NCBI RefSeq assembly: GCF_004000925.1
Contig: NZ_BIME01000011.1
Coordinates: 62,001 to 126,000 of the forward strand
Source: Paenibacillus illinoisensis NBRC 15959
GTDB taxonomy: Bacteria > Bacillota > Bacilli > Paenibacillales > Paenibacillaceae
DNA: 64,000 nucleotides
Direction of reading: 5' to 3'
Positions 54,613-63,569 of the stretch are shown one piece after another; within the stretch, counting starts at the first letter, position 1, and each line of letters opens with the position of its first letter. Both the position numbers and the translations under genes were made by a program. The notes under the pieces were generated by a model, which saw only the letters and a list, made by a program, of their open reading frames with translations, did no database searches and was not told the origin of the DNA.

Positions 54613-56961
54613 ATGAGGGGACTTTTTGCCATGAAAAATAACTCCATGTTCGTGAAACTGCTCCTATCGATGACTGCCATAGCTTTGATCACTGTTATTC
54701 TCATTTCTTCGGTCACTTACATGATTTCGGCTGATAACAGTGTCCGTAACGCCATCGGTTATAATGAATCTGTCTTGACTCAGCAGAAGGAGCTGATTCA
54801 TAAGGAGCTGACCACCATCGGAAATGCGGCCAATAGTCTGCTGATGGCTCAATCCTATGTGTACCATACCATCGGAGGCAAGCTCTCTGTAAGTTCATTA
54901 ATTGATCTATCCACTCTTGTAGAAGAGCAAAAAAAGCTCAGTCCCTACATCGATTCCATTTATCTGTACTATGCCCCGCTCGAACTTGTCCTGACATCAC
55001 GTCCGGAGGTAAAGACATCTCCTATAGCCGACTTTGCTGACCAATCCTGGATGGATACCTTAAATCAAGACTCAGCATCTCGTACCGTCTGGTTAACGGG
55101 AAGAACGAATGGATTTTCTCCGGATCGTTCTGCGACCTCCCTCATTCAGAAGATGCCACTGATTGGCCAAGTGGAGGGCGCGATCGTCATTAATTTGAAT
55201 CTGGATCGACTCTTCGCTGACTACTTAAGTCATTACAATAGCAAGAAAGGCACCATCATGGTCATTGGCCCACAGGGTGAACTTCTCTATTCCGATGCTC
55301 ATGACAGAGAAGCACTCCTTCAGGAATGGGATGCCGAACAGATCACATCAGACAGCGGCTACTATATTGGCGATTCTGATCAGATCGTATCCTACACTTC
55401 ATCAAATATGACAGGCTGGCGATTCGTCGATATCACCGAACGATCCGTCCTTCTGCAAGGCATGAACCGAATTAAAGTCCTCATTTGGACAGTCGCCATC
55501 CTATATATAACGGCTGCTGTTGCTATTTCCTATTTTTTATCGAGAAGACTATATCGCCCGCTGCAAAGTGTGATTTCCTATATTGTGAGCTCTGAAGGAT
55601 CCGAACGGCGCGACAGATCCAGCGCCCCCAGCAGCACGGATGAAGCAGGCTTTATCCGTCATTCATTTGAGCAGATGACACGTAACCGCGATATGTTAAT
55701 CAAAGAAAAGCTAAAAGTGGATGAACTCCTCACCGGAAATCGCACGGCTATTAAGGAAAAGTATTTGAACGATTTAATCCAGGGAAACGTACAGGAGGAA
55801 GCACCAAACAGACCGGACCATGCGGCAGAGCTGCTTAGATTACAGGTTAATTTCAATCGTTTCGCCGTCCTGACCCTTGAACTCGAGGAGCATCAGCCGA
55901 TGAGCGGATCGGAGGATATATTCCATTCCCATCTGCTCCAATACGGTCTGATGGAAGAGGTGGGAAAGGATATCGACGGAGAAATTTTTGTCAAAGACAG
56001 CAGGCACACGGTCATCCTTCTCTCCTTACATCCGGATGCCGATGATACCTTTCCTGTGGAACAAGCCAGAAGCCTCAAATCATATTTTCTCAGTCGTTAT
56101 GGTATCTCTGTGACCATCGCTGTCAGCCGTATTCACTCCGGCGAACAAGCCGTGCGTGCAGCTTACAACGAGACTCAAGAGGCACTAAATATGAAAATCT
56201 ACATTGGGAAGGGCGAAATTCTGCCCTATTCGATCCTTGATGAATGGAAATCGGAAGAAGATACCTACTATTATCCGTATGAACTCGAAACGAAGCTGCA
56301 GCAATCCCTGCTGAAGACGGATAAAGAGGAATGTACTGCCGTGATCCGGGCCATCACCCGGGAGGTGCTAAAGCAAAGGCTAGGTAAAGCCAATATTCAT
56401 CAGCTATATGTTCAGTTAAGCGGGGAGCTGGTTAAAACACTCGTTCAGACTGGCGGCGAGGTGACCGCTGTTATCGGTGAAGGATCGTCCTATACCGATG
56501 CTCTGGCACGCGCCGAAACTATTCAAGATATGGAGGAATGTGTCTTAACGATATGCAATAAGATTATCGACTACCACCGGGTAAAGCGCTCCAAAATGAC
56601 GGATGTAACTCTTCAGCTGGCAACGGAATTCATGGACAACCATTACAATAAGAATATATCTGTGGATAACGTGGCGGAACATGTAAAACGCAGCTCGTCC
56701 TACTTGGGGCGCATCTTCAAGGAGTCTACAGGCATGACGGTTAATGACTATCTCATCCAGCTGCGCATCAAGCGCGCCATGGAGCTGTTGAAGCAGACAG
56801 ATGCTTCCGTTGAGGAGGTTTGCCGGGAGATTGGGTATGCAAACGTCAGCTATTTCAACAAAATATTCAAAGCCAGAACAGGACTTACCCCGGGACAATT
56901 TCGGCACCAACACGCGGCAGACCAACGGTTAACTCAGGGAAAGGGGCCGAAGACATCCTAA
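54613..56961 (+). CDS. Membrane-bound AraC-type regulator with extracellular sensor
   Basis: 782 residues from ATG 54613 (AGGAGGGG upstream; ATG 54631 possible). Helices near residues 17-37 and 291-313 enclose a dCache-like extracellular domain. A cytoplasmic linker and a C-terminal AraC double helix-turn-helix ('AEHVKRSSSYLGRIFKESTG', 'EIGYANVSYFNKIFKARTGL') follow. One-component regulators of this kind sense extracellular sugars and control the adjacent importer, here the divergent 52723-54285 operon. A cre site lies in its promoter region. Confidence 0.92.
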   Translation: MRGLFAMKNNSMFVKLLLSMTAIALITVILISSVTYMISADNSVRNAIGYNESVLTQQKELIHKELTTIGNAANSLLMAQSYVYHTIGGKLSVSSLIDLSTLVEEQKKLSPYIDSIYLYYAPLELVLTSRPEVKTSPIADFADQSWMDTLNQDSASRTVWLTGRTNGFSPDRSATSLIQKMPLIGQVEGAIVINLNLDRLFADYLSHYNSKKGTIMVIGPQGELLYSDAHDREALLQEWDAEQITSDSGYYIGDSDQIVSYTSSNMTGWRFVDITERSVLLQGMNRIKVLIWTVAILYITAAVAISYFLSRRLYRPLQSVISYIVSSEGSERRDRSSAPSSTDEAGFIRHSFEQMTRNRDMLIKEKLKVDELLTGNRTAIKEKYLNDLIQGNVQEEAPNRPDHAAELLRLQVNFNRFAVLTLELEEHQPMSGSEDIFHSHLLQYGLMEEVGKDIDGEIFVKDSRHTVILLSLHPDADDTFPVEQARSLKSYFLSRYGISVTIAVSRIHSGEQAVRAAYNETQEALNMKIYIGKGEILPYSILDEWKSEEDTYYYPYELETKLQQSLLKTDKEECTAVIRAITREVLKQRLGKANIHQLYVQLSGELVKTLVQTGGEVTAVIGEGSSYTDALARAETIQDMEECVLTICNKIIDYHRVKRSKMTDVTLQLATEFMDNHYNKNISVDNVAEHVKRSSSYLGRIFKESTGMTVNDYLIQLRIKRAMELLKQTDASVEEVCREIGYANVSYFNKIFKARTGLTPGQFRHQHAADQRLTQGKGPKTS

Positions 56962-57078
56962 ATAGGCCAATTTCCGAAAGAAGAGTCGACCAGGCCCGAC
57001 CAGACATTCCGTTGTTCTTGGCATTCCGTAAAGAGCGATATATCACTAAGATGACTCGCCTAGGTATGTTAAATGTAA

Positions 57079-57142
57079 AAAGAAACCGTCCCTTTGGTAT
57101 GTGATTGCGCACACTTCCATTTTACAAGGAACGGTTTCTTTG
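57079..57142. terminator. Bidirectional terminator
   Basis: AAAGAAACCGTCCCTT pairs with AAGGAACGGTTTCTTT across a loop of about 30 bases between the converging AraC sensor gene and the siderophore regulator gene. Confidence 0.75.
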
Positions 57143-57168
57143 GGTTTATCATTTTCAGGATGGGGCGC

Positions 57169-58899
57169 TCAAGCCAACAAAGCCTGAGCAATCTGATCGA
57201 TCATGCCATTGATGCCAGTTGGTCCATAACAGCCGATCCATGTCGCGGCATCAACCGAGTATATATGTTGTTGCTCATTTGTATCCAGCATGCCCCAGAC
57301 ACTCTGCTCTGTAGCAGACATTCCCTCCTGCATGATCTCGCTGCTAAGCAAAAAGTAGTGGCTGGCATGTACGGCCGGCAGTCTGTCAACCGAAATATGA
57401 TAAGCCGTGTCGGAGGGATCGGCTACAAATAACGGGGCAGGCATACCCAGGTCTCGATAGAGCACAGCGCCTGTACGATGTGAGGCTGTATGCACCCGGA
57501 CCATAGACTCGAACGGGCGAATTAGTGCCACGCTCTTACCTGCCAGTACAGGAGCAAGTTCTTCTGACAGCAATGCAGTTCGTCGATGATAATCTGCAAC
57601 GATCCGCTTGGCCTCTGCTCGCTTGCCTGTCAGCTCACCGAACAGACTGAGAATGGTCTGCCAGCTCTCATTGCGTTTAAACATGAGAACCGGAGCGATC
57701 CTGCTTAACCGTTCATAGTGCGGTTCATGCACCTCGGTACATATAATCAGATCCGGATACAGTCGTTCCACCGCTGGCAGATCGGGAAACTCATACGTCC
57801 CGAGTAATTCGGTACCCTGAAGCCTTGCCCTGATATATTGAGGGAAATGGAACGCCGCACTTCCCGATCCTACACTACCTGCCGGGGACAACCCAAGTGC
57901 AAGCAGATGATCCGCATATTGTACATCGAGTACAGCAATACGCTGTGGAGATATGGTGACATCATATTGACCTCGCAGATGGCAAATCACGGTGCCTTTT
58001 GACGACTCATACCAAGAAGCCATGCGGTTCTGCGGCAAGGGATACATAGAGAGAGCACTTGCTCTCGAAGCAGCAGTTTGCCTATAGAACTGAGGAGGAA
58101 CTCCATGGTATTTCTTAAACGCCCTGCTGAAATAATACATATCGCGATAGCCCATTCTCTCTGCAATTTCCCCAATAGGAGCATCCGTATGACGGAGCAT
58201 CCGCGATGCACTCTCCATCCGCAGCTGGATGACGTACTCCATCGGTCCAATTTGCTTCTCCTGTTTGAACCGTCGCTGCAGCTGTCTTACGCTGCATCCC
58301 GCAATTGCCGCCAGCTCTTTCAGCTCCAGATTCTGGCGATAATGCCCCGCTATATACGCAGCGACAACATCCACCATGTCTGATGCAGTCCCGCCCTGAC
58401 CACGTTCATACTCCATAATAAGTTCGTAGAGCATCCCCTGCAGCAGTGCATTGGCGTGAAAACGTTCCAGCCCTTCGCCCCTATTCCATTTCGCTGCAAT
58501 TTTTTCCGCCATCTCAACCCATTCCGCCTGAGTTCCCGGGTGCTCAACAAACGAAGTACGCAGCGGGTGATTGCGGTGCGAGGGCAAAACAAGGGAGACT
58601 CCTTCCATGGAGACTGCCTTATACATGATCAAGATATAATCCATGTTGTCTGAGGTGGCAGTCAGTGTAAAGGAGGATCCCTCTATCACATGAGCAGCAA
58701 AAGAAGCTCCAATGTGGCAAACCTCACCATTCATTGCAAGCTCCCCTTCTCCGCCGCTAGCCAGCAGCAACAGATTTGATGTTAATTCGGCTTCGCTAAG
58801 ACTACTGCCTGGCTGCAACGTACCGCTATGTACGTCAACCATCTTGATCGTCGTATCACTCCATAGACTTGTCTGTTCTTGAAGCGGCATTTCTCTCAT
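57169..58899 (-). CDS. AraC regulator fused to a siderophore-binding domain (Btr-like)
   Basis: 576 residues. N-terminal cupin-like region (1-160), AraC helix-turn-helix (about 165-270: 'AAIAGCSVRQLQRRFKQEKQ', 'AERMGYRDMYYFSRAFKKYH') and a C-terminal periplasmic-binding-protein-2 domain (about 310-576: 'IAVLDVQYADHLLALGLSPA'). In Bacillus Btr, this cytoplasmic binding domain senses the imported ferri-siderophore and activates uptake genes. The binding domain resembles the uptake lipoprotein at 59711 ('AVLDVKFLDQMLAVGEKPAG'). A Fur-like site lies 48 bp upstream within the preceding gene. Two broken copies of such a gene occur at 28.5 and 32.9 kb. Confidence 0.93.
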   Translation of the reverse strand: MREMPLQEQTSLWSDTTIKMVDVHSGTLQPGSSLSEAELTSNLLLLASGGEGELAMNGEVCHIGASFAAHVIEGSSFTLTATSDNMDYILIMYKAVSMEGVSLVLPSHRNHPLRTSFVEHPGTQAEWVEMAEKIAAKWNRGEGLERFHANALLQGMLYELIMEYERGQGGTASDMVDVVAAYIAGHYRQNLELKELAAIAGCSVRQLQRRFKQEKQIGPMEYVIQLRMESASRMLRHTDAPIGEIAERMGYRDMYYFSRAFKKYHGVPPQFYRQTAASRASALSMYPLPQNRMASWYESSKGTVICHLRGQYDVTISPQRIAVLDVQYADHLLALGLSPAGSVGSGSAAFHFPQYIRARLQGTELLGTYEFPDLPAVERLYPDLIICTEVHEPHYERLSRIAPVLMFKRNESWQTILSLFGELTGKRAEAKRIVADYHRRTALLSEELAPVLAGKSVALIRPFESMVRVHTASHRTGAVLYRDLGMPAPLFVADPSDTAYHISVDRLPAVHASHYFLLSSEIMQEGMSATEQSVWGMLDTNEQQHIYSVDAATWIGCYGPTGINGMIDQIAQALLA

Positions 58900-58935
58900 C
58901 TCCTGACAATAGCAAAGGTAAGGTTGTTGCTGCTG

Positions 58936-59709
58936 TCATTTTAATTGAGATTCATTCTCATTGTCAATTTTCGGACATTTGTTGCAATACTCCTCTGACA
59001 TCTGATAGTAAAAGCAGCAGGTAATGCGCTTGCTCTTCGCAACAGGAACGTTGTTTTGGATTTCTGTATATCGGGTAAACGGATTACGCTTTACACCGAA
59101 CACCTGCCCTGGCGCGCCTTGTGTCAGGTAAGTAAAATCATTCTGAACGTGCTGGCTTTCCAGCCCATCATCTGCATCAGTTGTATACAACCGGCCAATA
59201 CGTACCATGATATTCTCCCAGAGAATACTCATGGATAGAGATGCAATTGCAGCAAGCGTCTTTAACAGTGGTGTAAGCTGTACTGCAAACATCTCTTCTA
59301 CCACCTTTTCCCGCCACACTTCCCTGTCTCCTGTCACTGCATCTGCCTGAAGCCGATTCACCGCCAGATAAGGAAAACGTGTCCCCCCCTCATGAGCGGA
59401 GAGCTTCGGATGATAGAGGAAACTGTTCTCCAGCTCAAAGGAAACATGCTGATGATGAAAAGTCATCGCCGTCACCAGCGGAGCGGTCCACAAATAGCCA
59501 ATTCGCTTGGCTAGCATCGAAGCGGCAACCTTCATGTCAGGCGCAGCAATATACTCCTGAAACCAGCTTATATACTCTCGGCATGCAGCTTCTTCATGCA
59601 GCTCGCTCAAAGCAATGATACGGACATTAGGTTCAGGCGGCATACCAAGCCATATCGAATGATCCTCCACCGTTTGTTGCCATAAGTCTGTCGAGAGATA
59701 TTGGTTCAT
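58936..59709 (-). CDS. FhuF-like ferric siderophore reductase
   Basis: 257 residues. The C-terminus 'RITCCFYYQMSEEYCNKCPK' holds the C-C-x10-C-x2-C cluster of FhuF-type [2Fe-2S] proteins that reduce imported ferric siderophores. The rest ('KRIGYLWTAPLVTAMTFHHQ') fits the IucA/IucC-FhuF superfamily. It starts one base after the binding-protein gene stops, so co-transcribed. Cytoplasmic. The last codons also carry a Fur-like operator. Confidence 0.88.
   Translation of the reverse strand: MNQYLSTDLWQQTVEDHSIWLGMPPEPNVRIIALSELHEEAACREYISWFQEYIAAPDMKVAASMLAKRIGYLWTAPLVTAMTFHHQHVSFELENSFLYHPKLSAHEGGTRFPYLAVNRLQADAVTGDREVWREKVVEEMFAVQLTPLLKTLAAIASLSMSILWENIMVRIGRLYTTDADDGLESQHVQNDFTYLTQGAPGQVFGVKRNPFTRYTEIQNNVPVAKSKRITCCFYYQMSEEYCNKCPKIDNENESQLK
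58947..58965. promoter_or_regulatory. Fur-like box upstream of the Btr-like gene
   Basis: GACAATGAGAATGAATCTC (minus strand) matches about 14 of 19 positions of the Fur consensus GATAATGATAATCATTATC. It overlaps the end of the FhuF-like gene, 48 bp from the regulator start, so it could give the regulator its own iron-controlled promoter. Confidence 0.5.
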
Positions 59710-59710
59710 G

Positions 59711-60751
59711 TTAATTCGATCCCAGCAGGGCTTCCGAAGCCTGATCTACAATCAGATTAATGGCAAGCGGTCCGTAGTATGCGATCCAAAGTGTTGAATT
59801 CACATCATACGCACGGTTATTTTTCACGGCATCAAGAGACTTCCATACTGGATTGTTAATCATAGCCTCTGCTTCTGCGGCAAACAGCTCATCCGACAGT
59901 ACGAAATAACGATCCGCGCCAATCTCCGGAACCTTCTCCATTGAGATTTCAACAGAGGTATCATCCTTGATTCCCTCAACGAGTGCAGGCATCTTCAAGC
60001 CCAGATCCTGATACAGAATACCGCCTGTACGATGCTCAATACCATGGACACGAATACCTTCTTTTCTCGGACGGATCAGGGCTACCGTTTCATCTCCCAT
60101 TTTCTCTGACAGCTTCGCCTTCAGTCCAGCGACTTTGTCCTCATACGCCTGACGCACCTTCTCTGCCTCGTCCTGCTTGTCTGTAATCTTAGCGACCGTG
60201 GCTAACGTATCGCGCCAATCTTCGTAGAAGTCGAGTACGAGGGTCGGTGCAATTTTGCTTACATTCTCATACTGTTTCTCCTGGAAGTCGGTCATGATAA
60301 TCAAATCGGGGTCCAAGGCTACAATTGCTTCCAGATTGGGCTCGTCCCGTGTACCCAGAACCTGTACGTCACTTGGCTGATCACCTAGGTATTCTGGAAA
60401 ATCGGTGTTACCTCCAGCGATAACACTGCCTGCGGGCTTCTCGCCAACGGCTAACATTTGATCCAGAAACTTAACATCAAGTACAGCAATTTTATTTGGT
60501 TTTTCGTTGAGTGTCAGCTCACCCTTCATGTGTGTGATCGTTACAGGGAAAGCTCCTGCAGTCTGAACTTCTTCAGTGGCAGGTGTCTCCGCTGGTGTTG
60601 CCGCAGATTGCTTACCGCTATCTGTACCTGTTCCGGCACCGCAAGCCGTCAGGACAAGAATCAGGGCCAGCATCAGGCCCATTAACAATCGTGATTGGCG
60701 GGCAGTGTAGGTATTGCTTCCAGCCGCTTGCCCCTTCGTTCCTTGTTTCAT
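59711..60751 (-). CDS. Iron-siderophore ABC transporter substrate-binding lipoprotein
   Basis: 346 residues from ATG 60751 (GGGGG upstream; the frame extends to 60829 through the promoter). A twin-basic-looking start, then a lipobox in 'LALILVLTACGAG'. Domain PBP_2 of the FecB/FhuD/FeuA class: 'KIAVLDVKFLDQMLAVGEKP', 'ALDPDLIIMTDFQEKQYENV' and 'GIEHRTGGILYQDLGLKMPA'. It captures ferri-siderophore outside the cell. No permease or ATPase genes are in the window, so these must lie elsewhere. Controlled by the Fur box at 60778. Confidence 0.92.
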   Translation of the reverse strand: MKQGTKGQAAGSNTYTARQSRLLMGLMLALILVLTACGAGTGTDSGKQSAATPAETPATEEVQTAGAFPVTITHMKGELTLNEKPNKIAVLDVKFLDQMLAVGEKPAGSVIAGGNTDFPEYLGDQPSDVQVLGTRDEPNLEAIVALDPDLIIMTDFQEKQYENVSKIAPTLVLDFYEDWRDTLATVAKITDKQDEAEKVRQAYEDKVAGLKAKLSEKMGDETVALIRPRKEGIRVHGIEHRTGGILYQDLGLKMPALVEGIKDDTSVEISMEKVPEIGADRYFVLSDELFAAEAEAMINNPVWKSLDAVKNNRAYDVNSTLWIAYYGPLAINLIVDQASEALLGSN

Positions 60752-60777
60752 GATGAATCCCCCTTTTGTATAATACT

Positions 60778-60796
60778 GATAATGATTTTCATTATC
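60778..60796. promoter_or_regulatory. Fur box
   Basis: GATAATGATTTTCATTATC differs from the classical 19-bp consensus only at the central positions and is itself palindromic. It overlaps the spacer before a TATTAT -10-like sequence, 27 bp upstream of the siderophore-binding gene's ATG. Iron repression of the three-gene cluster is expected. Confidence 0.9.
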
Positions 60797-60909
60797 GAAA
60801 CATAAGGAGAGTATAAACGATCTACACATCGCGTTACCATGTACTTTTGCGACATTTCAGCCGGACTAATGCGACATCAACGAGCCCTTACCCGCCTTTT
60901 AATGTTTCA

Positions 60910-60988
60910 GCAAACTACGCTTGCAGTTGGTAAATGTCTGAAAAAGCTCTTCCTCCTCCGGCGTATTTCCATATTCACCTTGCCGACA
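60910..60988 (-). pseudogene. Fragment paralogous to the gene at 63282
   Basis: The minus strand encodes 'GEYGNTPEEEELFQTF', nearly identical to 'GEYGNTPEEEEVCSDIHRL' of the protein at 63282-63569. Only about 25 codons remain, without start or end. The rest of 60797-61103 has no gene. Confidence 0.65.
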
Positions 60989-61000
60989 ATAATAAAAACA

Positions 61001-61047
61001 AAAAAGGAAGGCCCTTCTCTATTCCATAGAGACTGAGACGACCTTCC
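61001..61047 (-). terminator. Rho-independent terminator
   Basis: GGAAGG/CCTTCC and TCTCTAT/ATAGAGA pairings followed by TTTTTTG on the minus strand, about 57 bp after the stop of the gene at 61104. Confidence 0.75.
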
Positions 61048-61103
61048 AATCTTCTTTTCGAAACTGCATTAACACGTTTGATATAGAACTCACCATTTCC
61101 AAG

Positions 61104-61391
61104 CTACTCTGGATACTCCCTTGAGGCCTCGATCAATTCATCTTCTTCATCAAAAACGTTCAGAACTCTCTCAATATCACTCACTTCATAGCTTCTAACA
61201 ACAATAAGCTGTTGCATATGAAGACCTGGTGGGTCTATGTCCGGTCGTGACAAGTTATTTAGTAAACGTTCTGGTGTATATAAGATGCTCCACCTTCTGG
61301 AGCCGTCCGTGAAATACATTGTGATCTCTATCCAATTCCATTCTTCTGGATGATCCGATCTCACTTCATCATCAAAATGCCACTTGATCAA
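61104..61391 (-). CDS. Small protein of unknown function
   Basis: About 95 residues, acidic, no signal peptide ('EEWNWIEITMYFTDGSRRWS', 'VLNVFDEEDELIEASREYPE'). The first usable codon is TTG 61391, only a few bases after AAGG. The frame is open back to about 61424 without ATG or GTG, so the true start is uncertain. Family not recognised; the size and acidity are like small immunity-type proteins, but that is a guess. It follows the P-loop gene by 23 bp and may be co-transcribed. Confidence 0.6.
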   Translation of the reverse strand: MIKWHFDDEVRSDHPEEWNWIEITMYFTDGSRRWSILYTPERLLNNLSRPDIDPPGLHMQQLIVVRSYEVSDIERVLNVFDEEDELIEASREYPE

Positions 61392-61414
61392 CCTTGGTCT
61401 TGAATTCCGTTCTT

Positions 61415-62011
61415 TTACGATAGTATAACCTCTCTTCTACTCAACTTCTTAAACGCCGAGAATTCCTGCTTGGAATTGATATAATCTAATATCTTTGCCG
61501 CACTGTCAGCTGATCTGAGTTCTTCCGTATTCACTTCAAGATCATATTCATCATAGGCATATATGTAGTCAAACTGGGAATGGGCAAGTCCAATTGCGCG
61601 ATCTCCCCTGCTTTGCTCTCTTCTGGTGAGTTCTTCCTTGGAGCAGTGCACGCCCACAAACAATATCGGATAGTCTGAAAGCAAATCATAAAAACCGTTA
61701 AACCACTTGTCATTGGTAATGACCGTATCCACAATGACATTCAAACCCATCTCCGAAAACAGTTTAATGGTTGAATAGAACAATGAGACAATCGGGTCAA
61801 AAAGGATATCTGTCATCACATGAGGTTCCAATTCTCTTGTAGGTTGCATATCTGGGTATGTATTGTCGATAAACTGGTCATAATTCTGGAAAAATTGATC
61901 TACAGACAAATGATGTAACGGAATGTTTCCCTGCTTTTTCAATTCCATCGCGATACTTGTCTTTCCCGAACTTGACGTTCCGTTCAAAAAGATAATCAGT
62001 CCTCGTTCCAC
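61415..62011 (-). CDS. Chloramphenicol-phosphotransferase-like P-loop kinase
   Basis: About 198 residues from GTG 62011 (GAGGGTGA upstream); the longer frame to 62095 runs into element O. 'GLIIFLNGTSSSGKTSIAME' places Walker A at the N-terminus, and 'HHLSVDQFFQNYDQFI' fits the CPT family, which phosphorylates chloramphenicol or related small molecules. The resistance function is unproven. 'GVHCSKEELTRREQSRGDRA' is the usual lid region. Cassette-like single gene preceded by the repeat. Confidence 0.82.
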   Translation of the reverse strand: MERGLIIFLNGTSSSGKTSIAMELKKQGNIPLHHLSVDQFFQNYDQFIDNTYPDMQPTRELEPHVMTDILFDPIVSLFYSTIKLFSEMGLNVIVDTVITNDKWFNGFYDLLSDYPILFVGVHCSKEELTRREQSRGDRAIGLAHSQFDYIYAYDEYDLEVNTEELRSADSAAKILDYINSKQEFSAFKKLSRREVILS

Positions 62012-62049
62012 ATGAATCACCCTCACGTATAAGATTGGCGTATCTTTCA

Positions 62050-62137
62050 GAAACATGTTCCCGTATCCTTGTGCTGGGTAGCCAGCACCTGTCAAATCAA
62101 GGCCCTATGCCTGCAGCTTGAATATGATGTTATGTGT
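62050..62137. repeat. Cassette-type repeat, element O
   Basis: Left arm AACATGTTCCCGTATCCTTG (outer box decayed), hairpin GTGCTGGGTAGCCAGCAC, AAGGCCCTATGCC, then right arm GCAGCTTGAATATGATG then GTTATGTG. The right half matches elements I, E and N closely. It lies 44 kb from the main series. Confidence 0.75.
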
Positions 62138-62199
62138 AGTCATCTGCTCTTATGAAGCAGATTTACATATTCTTGCTCAATGATAAGAATGCAGCGACA

Positions 62200-62682
62200 T
62201 TAAGCTCCACTTTCTTTATCGAGGCTTACATTAAACGAAGCTGGTATAGGTTTTTGTCCAGAATCATTGGGTATCACAATAATTTCAACCGTTAGATTTA
62301 GAGAATCAGGCAGTTCGTTTTCATTTATATTCTCAATACCAACCAAGTAATAATGCTTTTCGTCCAGCTCTATCAGACCTCCACCTGTCGAGCCAGAAGT
62401 TGAAATTAAATTCCCGTCATTATAAAGCTTACAAGAAATATTATTCTCCTTCAAACTGAACCCTTTTACTTCATATCCAACCTTGATTTCATTTTCGGTG
62501 TAATAAGCATTTCTTAAATTAATCGTACCACCATCAACCATTTGGGTCTGAATCTCAATATTTGCGTTGGGCATCTCTGGTTTTCTTAATAAATACCCCA
62601 CTCTAAAATACCATATCGTCACCAATACAATTACAAGAAGAACAGTAATAGCGATAATATACTTCTTTTCTTTTATATACAT
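62200..62682 (-). CDS. Membrane-anchored protein with Ig-like extracellular domain, unknown function
   Basis: 160 residues. A single N-terminal helix (about 8-28, 'YIIAITVLLVIVLVTIWYF') and an outside beta-rich domain ('YTENEIKVGYEVKGFSLKEN', 'LIELDEKHYYLVGIENINEN') reminiscent of DUF4179/DUF5643-type Ig-like modules. No enzyme motif. AT-rich. It is followed by element O on its 3' side, as the other cassette-like genes are. Confidence 0.7.
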   Translation of the reverse strand: MYIKEKKYIIAITVLLVIVLVTIWYFRVGYLLRKPEMPNANIEIQTQMVDGGTINLRNAYYTENEIKVGYEVKGFSLKENNISCKLYNDGNLISTSGSTGGGLIELDEKHYYLVGIENINENELPDSLNLTVEIIVIPNDSGQKPIPASFNVSLDKESGA

Positions 62683-62702
62683 CTTAATTACTCCTTACAT
62701 CT

Positions 62703-63203
62703 TCAGTCTCCTTCAAGTTCTTTTCCAAACCTGTGCTTCAAATAATATATTATTCCTGCGCGATCAACATCTGAGAATTGTCTTGGATCATTGACCATAC
62801 GCTCATAGACCTCATCAATCGTTCTCCATCCGATATTTGTCGTTTCGTCACCCTCTTGTAAGAGTTCCCCCTCCACCTGACATATAAAATACATGCCGAT
62901 AGAATCCACAGGCCCTTTCATGGTTTGATATACACAATACGGCTCCAAACATTCAACTTCAAAATTCGGATTGATCCCACATGTATCTATTCGCTTGTGA
63001 CTATCTTCTACGGCCACAACGGTCAAACCTGTCTCTTCATATACTTCTCTTCTCAATGCATCTATGATGGATTCGTAAAGTTCCAATCTGCCGCCCGGTA
63101 ATTCCAGTGACTCCTCATTCTTTTTATTTCGAGTCTGAATTATGATTTCTGTTCTATCCCTATCATGGCGTTCTATAAAAGCTCTAGCATTAACATAGAA
63201 CAT
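62703..63203 (-). CDS. NUDIX hydrolase
   Basis: 166 residues from ATG 63203 (AAAGGAG upstream; the frame is open to 63233). The NUDIX box GX5EX7REUXEEXGU is complete in 'GGRLELYESIIDALRREVYE' plus 'ETGL', so it should hydrolyse a nucleoside diphosphate linked to another moiety. Substrate undetermined. It lies 20 bp upstream of the Ig-like gene without an intervening repeat, and the two may share a unit. Confidence 0.9.
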   Translation of the reverse strand: MFYVNARAFIERHDRDRTEIIIQTRNKKNEESLELPGGRLELYESIIDALRREVYEETGLTVVAVEDSHKRIDTCGINPNFEVECLEPYCVYQTMKGPVDSIGMYFICQVEGELLQEGDETTNIGWRTIDEVYERMVNDPRQFSDVDRAGIIYYLKHRFGKELEGD

Positions 63204-63281
63204 GAATGATTCTCCTTTAGTTAATGTCTTCATATCAAAGGGTTCATGAACATCTAAGTGTGTAAAACATAATGTGTAATT

Positions 63282-63569
63282 TTATTTTCCCCACCCACCC
63301 TTTAACTTCTCAGCAATGTATAACTGCAATCTGTGGATGTCTGAACAAACCTCTTCTTCCTCAGGTGTATTTCCATATTCCCCTAGCCAACGGGGTGTGT
63401 TGATATGCCACTCTTTTGACCTATATTGTTTACGATTCCGATACTCTATCATATGGTTCAAGAGATACTCCAGAGAGCCGAAGGATTGCTTACTTCTATC
63501 GTTAACTATGATTTGTATTTTTTCAATGATCGCCTGTAGCATGTGTTGGATATATTCTTCTGTACTCAT
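63282..63569 (-). CDS. Small protein of unknown function
   Basis: 95 residues from ATG 63569, overlapping the stop of the upstream gene by four bases (ATGA), so translationally coupled. Helical N-terminus ('EEYIQHMLQAIIEKIQIIVN') and 'WLGEYGNTPEEEEVCSDIHR'. No known domain. A truncated paralogue lies at 60910-60988. Possibly the second member of a two-gene system with the following entry. Confidence 0.7.
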   Translation of the reverse strand: MSTEEYIQHMLQAIIEKIQIIVNDRSKQSFGSLEYLLNHMIEYRNRKQYRSKEWHINTPRWLGEYGNTPEEEEVCSDIHRLQLYIAEKLKGGWGK

